Part shown: in pieces, positions 60,107 to 64,000 of the stretch
Layout of the letters: every line of letters starts with the position of its first letter
How positions within the stretch are numbered: position 1 is the stretch's first letter
NCBI GenBank assembly: GCA_019745155.1
Contig: JAIETM010000007.1
Span: 186,001-250,000, forward strand
DNA length: 64,000 nucleotides
Source of the DNA: Chitinophagaceae bacterium
Lineage (GTDB): Bacteria; Bacteroidota; Bacteroidia; Chitinophagales; Chitinophagaceae
Reading direction: 5' to 3'
Program-made: the position numbers and the translations under genes
Notes under the pieces: model-generated
What the model was told of the DNA's origin: nothing
What the model saw: only the letters and a program-made list of their open reading frames with translations
The model's database searches: none

Positions 60107-62401
60107 TTAGCGCCCCCTTGTGATGACGATTTTGGTCGCGATTTTCTCTTGCCCGCCCTCGTCTCGAACAAGCACCAAGTAAATACCGGAAGCAACAGCC
60201 TGTCCATTGTAGTTTTTGCCATTCCATATGGCTTGTCCGCCCAAGGCACGGGTTTGAAAAACCAATCGGCCGTTAGGCTCAGCAATTTTTACAGTAGCAT
60301 TATTGACCAAACCTCGAATCGCGATACTACCTTGATAATCTGGTGGAACTGGGTTGGGGAAGACCAATACATTTTCGGTGGTAGTACCACCTTCTGTTGC
60401 GGTGCTTCTGTAACTGACAATACCTTTAAATGTAGCCATGAAGACTTCACCCGTTGCAGGATTGATGGCCAGCTGTCGAACATCATCATCTGGTAGGGGA
60501 CTATTAGCTGCATTGAAATGATGAATCACTTTATCTCCTTCCGAACTTACTAGCCAAACACCATTTCTTGTAGCCACCCATTTTCTATTAGCACCATCTA
60601 CTGCAATGCTTTGAACCATCTCGTCTTGAAATAATAAGCCTGCAAATTGATCAGTTTGTATGATGGGTTGAATGGCTTCGCAACCTTGATTAAAAACCTG
60701 ATTGCTACATTGAATCACATTCACACCTCTGTCGGTGCCAATCCAAAGAATACCATTCTTATCTTTTGCAATACAAAGCACATTGCTGCTGGATAAATTT
60801 CCGTTGCCTCTACCAGCGAGATAGCGTTTCCATTTATCATCTCCAGCATTATCAACACTGTTGCCAGGATTATAGCAGATCAGACCATTTCCCTTCGGCG
60901 AAACAATCCATACTTGTCGATCATCATCTACAACAATTTGCCCTGCGGCATTTTCCAATAAAGAGAAAGGAATACTGAATCCGCGCCAATTGCCATCAGG
61001 CTTGCGCACATGCAGATTTTGTAAAGCACCATAATTACTTACCCAAAGATTGCCATCGATATCAAATGCTAGTCCGCCAACTCGATAACTACCCGGATCG
61101 CCATTGGCAGCTTGCAAAGTAGAATTGCTTTGTTTGAAGATGCGGATATTGTTACCACTGAAGCGCACCAATCCGCCACCATAGCTGCCTGCCCACCAGG
61201 CATTCTCAATAGGATCGGGAACAGCTGTGATAAAATCTAAAGTGCTATCAAGAACGCTATTGTTGAAAGTACTTTTGAACGACCATTGATTATTGCCATA
61301 CCAATACACACCATTTCTGTTGTAGAGATAATTCCATGAATCGTTTATCGAGCCTGCAGCGATGAATAAACTATCTCTAGCAAAAACCATGGTGCCACTA
61401 GCAGTACCCAATGGTCCATCTGGTATGAATCGCTCTACTGTATTGCTGAATCGGGAAAGTCCGCCAAACAAATCTGCAACCCATACATTGTTGTTCTCAA
61501 CAATCGCCTGTTGCGGAAATGAAATCACTCCTGCTTGTGATAGGGTTCTTTCAATACTACCTGTTGTACTAAGTTGAATAACCCGGGATGTGCCATTGGC
61601 TGTTCGCTGACAGATCAATAATTTTCCATTACTGGTATTCAGTGATACAATGGGCCAGCTATTATCTGTATAGAAAAATTGGAAGCTGTTATTATTCAAT
61701 AAGTAAATAGAATCTCTTCTTAAAGCATAGATACTATTATTGACAGATACAATCTGACGAACAATACCACGTCCCATACCTGTATTGATCAATTGCCAAG
61801 TCCTAAAATCTGCAGGATTATTGTTATTGCGCGGTGTACGTTTTACGCCTTCGTCTGTGGCTGCATACCAAAACTGATTGTCTGCGGCAAATCCATTCAC
61901 TTTGGTTTGAACACCATTGTTGCCAATGATCCAAGTATCTCTGATTTCGTATCTATTTAAATCGGCTACTACAATACCCAAACCTGTGCAGATATAAGCG
62001 AGTCCGTTATTGCAGACAATACGCTGAATTGTTTTGTCGCCACTGATATTGCTGCGGCGGATATCATCCAAATTCCTGATGGTCGTTTCTTTGAGAATAT
62101 CAATGCTGCCACTGGCATAAGCAATAACGAGTTGATTGGATGTGGCATCCCATGCAGCGGTGGTGATATCTACGCTGTTTAATCCATTTACCTTGGTAAA
62201 TCTCTCTACTGAGTTATCTGCATCTACTGCAAAAACTGCATAAGGTGTTGTGGCATAAATCCGATCACCTTGAATAACCCCCGTTGTTTGTTGGTAGGGA
62301 AAATGCTCTCTCCATTGACCGATGGGTTGCAAGCCTTGCTGTTGTGCCAACAAAGACAAACTACTACAGAAAAAAGATATGATCAATAGAAAGCGCACCA
62401 T
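60107..62401 (-). CDS. porZ: PorZ-like T9SS attachment-complex protein
   Basis: Component of the type IX secretion attachment complex in the outer membrane. Signal peptide (about 1-19, ending SLLAQ), then two beta-propeller-like regions starting IGQWREHFPYQQTTGV (PorZ N-terminal signature) with repeated blade motifs such as LWIGTDRGVNVI and RKWVATRNGVWLVS, and a C-terminal sorting-type beta-sandwich (VFPNPVPPDYQG, then GIYLVLVRDEGG). 764 aa, matching PorZ length. Its stop lies 54 bp before the carB-half start, in the same frame. Confidence 0.85.
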   Translation of the reverse strand: MVRFLLIISFFCSSLSLLAQQQGLQPIGQWREHFPYQQTTGVIQGDRIYATTPYAVFAVDADNSVERFTKVNGLNSVDITTAAWDATSNQLVIAYASGSIDILKETTIRNLDDIRRSNISGDKTIQRIVCNNGLAYICTGLGIVVADLNRYEIRDTWIIGNNGVQTKVNGFAADNQFWYAATDEGVKRTPRNNNNPADFRTWQLINTGMGRGIVRQIVSVNNSIYALRRDSIYLLNNNSFQFFYTDNSWPIVSLNTSNGKLLICQRTANGTSRVIQLSTTGSIERTLSQAGVISFPQQAIVENNNVWVADLFGGLSRFSNTVERFIPDGPLGTASGTMVFARDSLFIAAGSINDSWNYLYNRNGVYWYGNNQWSFKSTFNNSVLDSTLDFITAVPDPIENAWWAGSYGGGLVRFSGNNIRIFKQSNSTLQAANGDPGSYRVGGLAFDIDGNLWVSNYGALQNLHVRKPDGNWRGFSIPFSLLENAAGQIVVDDDRQVWIVSPKGNGLICYNPGNSVDNAGDDKWKRYLAGRGNGNLSSSNVLCIAKDKNGILWIGTDRGVNVIQCSNQVFNQGCEAIQPIIQTDQFAGLLFQDEMVQSIAVDGANRKWVATRNGVWLVSSEGDKVIHHFNAANSPLPDDDVRQLAINPATGEVFMATFKGIVSYRSTATEGGTTTENVLVFPNPVPPDYQGSIAIRGLVNNATVKIAEPNGRLVFQTRALGGQAIWNGKNYNGQAVASGIYLVLVRDEGGQEKIATKIVITRGR

Positions 62402-62422
62402 AATTAGATGCCTCTAAGATAC

Positions 62423-63613
62423 TTACTGCTGTACATGCTTGTGCACATAATTCCGGATGGATTGCCTGTTGGTAAGAAAAATAACCAACAATACGGCTGC
62501 AGCGCAGGCAAATGTTAGCACAGCAGGATAGGCGGGTAGTATCACTTGTTGTGTGGCCAACCATTGGCTGATCAGGTATTGACAAACGGATAGTAGTATT
62601 AATACCAATCCCATTAGTATCAGCTGCACAGGGAAGAATTTGCGCATCAGGAATTGACTGAGTGCTTTTGGTGATAAGCCTAGCGTAAGCAATAATTCGA
62701 TATCTGCTTTTGACGTAGCAATGGTGATGCGAATGAACAGGCTAAATACTAGTAATGCAAACAACATCAAGATGAGTCCGATTGCACCCGCTGTTCCTGC
62801 AACGATGTCTACAATTTTCCTGTATTTACTGAATCGGGTTTTATCTGCATCTGTTTTCAATCCATGTGCTTTCAGGTAATTGCTGAGTGCAGGATTGCCC
62901 GGATCTTTTGTGCGAAGCACTACACGTGATACTTGATTATTGTCGCTACTGCCAAACTGCTGATTTGCCCATTGCATGAATGATTGAGGTACTAAGACTG
63001 AGGCTATTCGATCGCTGAACCCAACAATTCTTCCAGTATAACGCAGATCACCAGCCGGACTTTGAATTTTGATCACCAATGGAATCTGCTGTATGGCAGT
63101 TGTACTCAACTGAGGCAAGCCTTGTGATAAGGCAAATTGGAAATTATAAATATCAAGAAATAGATTGGGTACAATTAATGGAATAAACCTGCTTTCTTCA
63201 TTCCATTGCCATTGTTCTGGTTGTACGTCTAAGAAACTATCAGCGACAGCTTCAAAAGCAATGTCTGTATAAAAAGGAAATAATTCACTGGGTGATTCAA
63301 TGCCTGCTTTAAAGTGACTGCTTTCGATGATGCCGATAGATTCTGTAAAATCTTGTTTGCGTAAGTCTTCAATGGTTTGGGACGATATGCCTTTGCTTGA
63401 CCTTTGCAAGTTTTCGCTGGACTGATGAATTACTAAAAAGTTGGCAATACTGTCTTTATTAGCGGGGCTATTGAGTAGTGATTGAAAATTAGCTTGTAGC
63501 TGCACTGCTAGAACAATCAGCAACATCGCAACACCCATGGCAATCGTCGCTAAGATTCTACTCAGCCTGCCTGTGGCACTTTGGATGATGCTATGTAACA
63601 ATTGATGTAGCAT
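62423..63613 (-). CDS. FtsX-like ABC transporter permease
   Basis: One N-terminal helix (about 20-42), a large extracytoplasmic MacB-type domain (about 45-270), and three C-terminal helices (about 275-300, 320-350, 365-385), i.e. the four-helix MacB/LolC/FtsX topology. The loop TSKADIELLLTLGLSPKAL after the second helix is typical of this permease family. Start ATG shares one base with the ATPase stop (TGATG), so the two are coupled. Substrate unknown; lipoprotein release or macrolide/peptide export are the usual roles. Confidence 0.85.
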   Translation of the reverse strand: MLHQLLHSIIQSATGRLSRILATIAMGVAMLLIVLAVQLQANFQSLLNSPANKDSIANFLVIHQSSENLQRSSKGISSQTIEDLRKQDFTESIGIIESSHFKAGIESPSELFPFYTDIAFEAVADSFLDVQPEQWQWNEESRFIPLIVPNLFLDIYNFQFALSQGLPQLSTTAIQQIPLVIKIQSPAGDLRYTGRIVGFSDRIASVLVPQSFMQWANQQFGSSDNNQVSRVVLRTKDPGNPALSNYLKAHGLKTDADKTRFSKYRKIVDIVAGTAGAIGLILMLFALLVFSLFIRITIATSKADIELLLTLGLSPKALSQFLMRKFFPVQLILMGLVLILLSVCQYLISQWLATQQVILPAYPAVLTFACAAAVLLVIFLTNRQSIRNYVHKHVQQ

Positions 63614-64000
63614 CAGAGCGTGTAGCGTTTGGTGTAGTTGAAATGGCTGTCATCATCTAAATCTGTCAATAGTATGCTAGCATGCTGTTGCGCACAAACA
63701 TCCTGTATCAGCTTTGCTGCGCGAGCTGTATTGGCCTCATCCAGGTGACTAAAAGGTTCGTCTAATAGCAGCCATTGAAAGGGTTGTACTAGCGCACGAA
63801 TGATGGCAATACGTTGTTGCTCACCATAGCTACAAATGCCTGCAGGTTGATCTAGGATATGTGTCACTTGCAATTGCTCAGCCATGGCAATTATTTGTGT
63901 TTCTGATACAGCCTCATTTTTGCTAATAGCTTTTTTCAGAAGGATATTTTCTTTTGCGGTTAGTTGTGGAAACAAGCGTAGGTCTTGGAAAACAACACTG
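63613..64000 (-). CDS. ABC transporter ATP-binding protein, N-terminus cut by window edge
   Basis: About 129 C-terminal residues are visible and the frame is open at base 64000, so the true start lies outside. Q-loop SVVFQDLRLFPQLTAKENI, a modified signature CSYGEQQRIAIIRAL (LSGGQ replaced by CSYGEQ), Walker B WLLLDEPFSHLD. The expected H-loop His is not obvious in ILLTDLDDDSHF. The partner is the FtsX-like permease it overlaps by one base. LolD/MacB-type by context. Confidence 0.85.
   Translation of the reverse strand, partial: SVVFQDLRLFPQLTAKENILLKKAISKNEAVSETQIIAMAEQLQVTHILDQPAGICSYGEQQRIAIIRALVQPFQWLLLDEPFSHLDEANTARAAKLIQDVCAQQHASILLTDLDDDSHFNYTKRYTL

Noticed and set aside
1-64000. tRNA, rRNA, CRISPR array, insertion sequence or prophage
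   Set aside because: I looked for these and saw no cloverleaf, regularly spaced repeats, transposase or phage genes; a tRNAscan/ISfinder run would settle it.

Overview
The window comes from a Bacteroidota chromosome, most likely Chitinophagaceae (inference). The evidence is three SusC/SusD pairs, gliding and type IX secretion genes (gldH, gldE, gldD, porZ), secreted proteins with T9SS C-terminal domains, a carB C-terminal half that ends where the MGS-less Bacteroidota enzyme ends, TTTG/TAnnTTTG promoters, and little Shine-Dalgarno signal. No tRNA, rRNA, CRISPR array, transposase or phage gene was seen.

Layout. 1-13378: an alpha-glucan/sucrose locus. The minus arm has an MFS sugar transporter, a fructokinase and an amylosucrase that runs off the left edge. 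The plus arm has a secreted GH13 amylase, SusC, SusD and two SusE/SusF-like glycan-binding lipoproteins. The 233-bp divergent region between the arms carries two kinds of operator-like repeat. 13486-16505: yicC, gldH and a two-component system, the last three coupled by 4-bp overlaps. 16566-28967: a degenerate ureohydrolase-family protein, dacB, mutL, a lipoprotein, an M3 peptidase, ricT, holB, glutathione peroxidase, comF and radA. 29317-30003: a YugP-type metallopeptidase. 30282-40834: two further SusC/SusD units with no enzymes beside them. 40900-49896: rng, a 31-residue mS38-like basic protein, a TPR protein, an HU-type protein, mutY, ssb-gldE-gldD, a DUF3109 protein and lutB. 49898-55682: a deacetylase-fold protein, then an EamA transporter, purH and comEC on the minus strand. 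55683-56153: a 471-bp non-coding stretch rich in TTAACGG motifs. 56154-58825: an orphan protein, then a membrane protein/histidine kinase/response regulator set. 58862-64000 (minus): an ABC transporter (ATPase cut by the right edge, permease), porZ, and only the C-terminal half of carB.

How it fits together. The left locus can be read as a sucrose and alpha-glucan pathway. Outer-membrane SusC/D and the SusE/F-like proteins capture glucans, and the T9SS-exported amylase trims them. The MFS protein carries a disaccharide across the inner membrane. Cytoplasmic amylosucrase turns sucrose into alpha-glucan plus fructose, and the kinase phosphorylates the fructose. Most of the rest is housekeeping.

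The points most worth checking are the paired 19-bp palindromes in the amylase promoter, the half-length carB, two orphan minus-strand terminators that suggest small RNAs, the TTAACGG array at 55868-55995, and the membrane protein overlapping a sensor-less histidine kinase.
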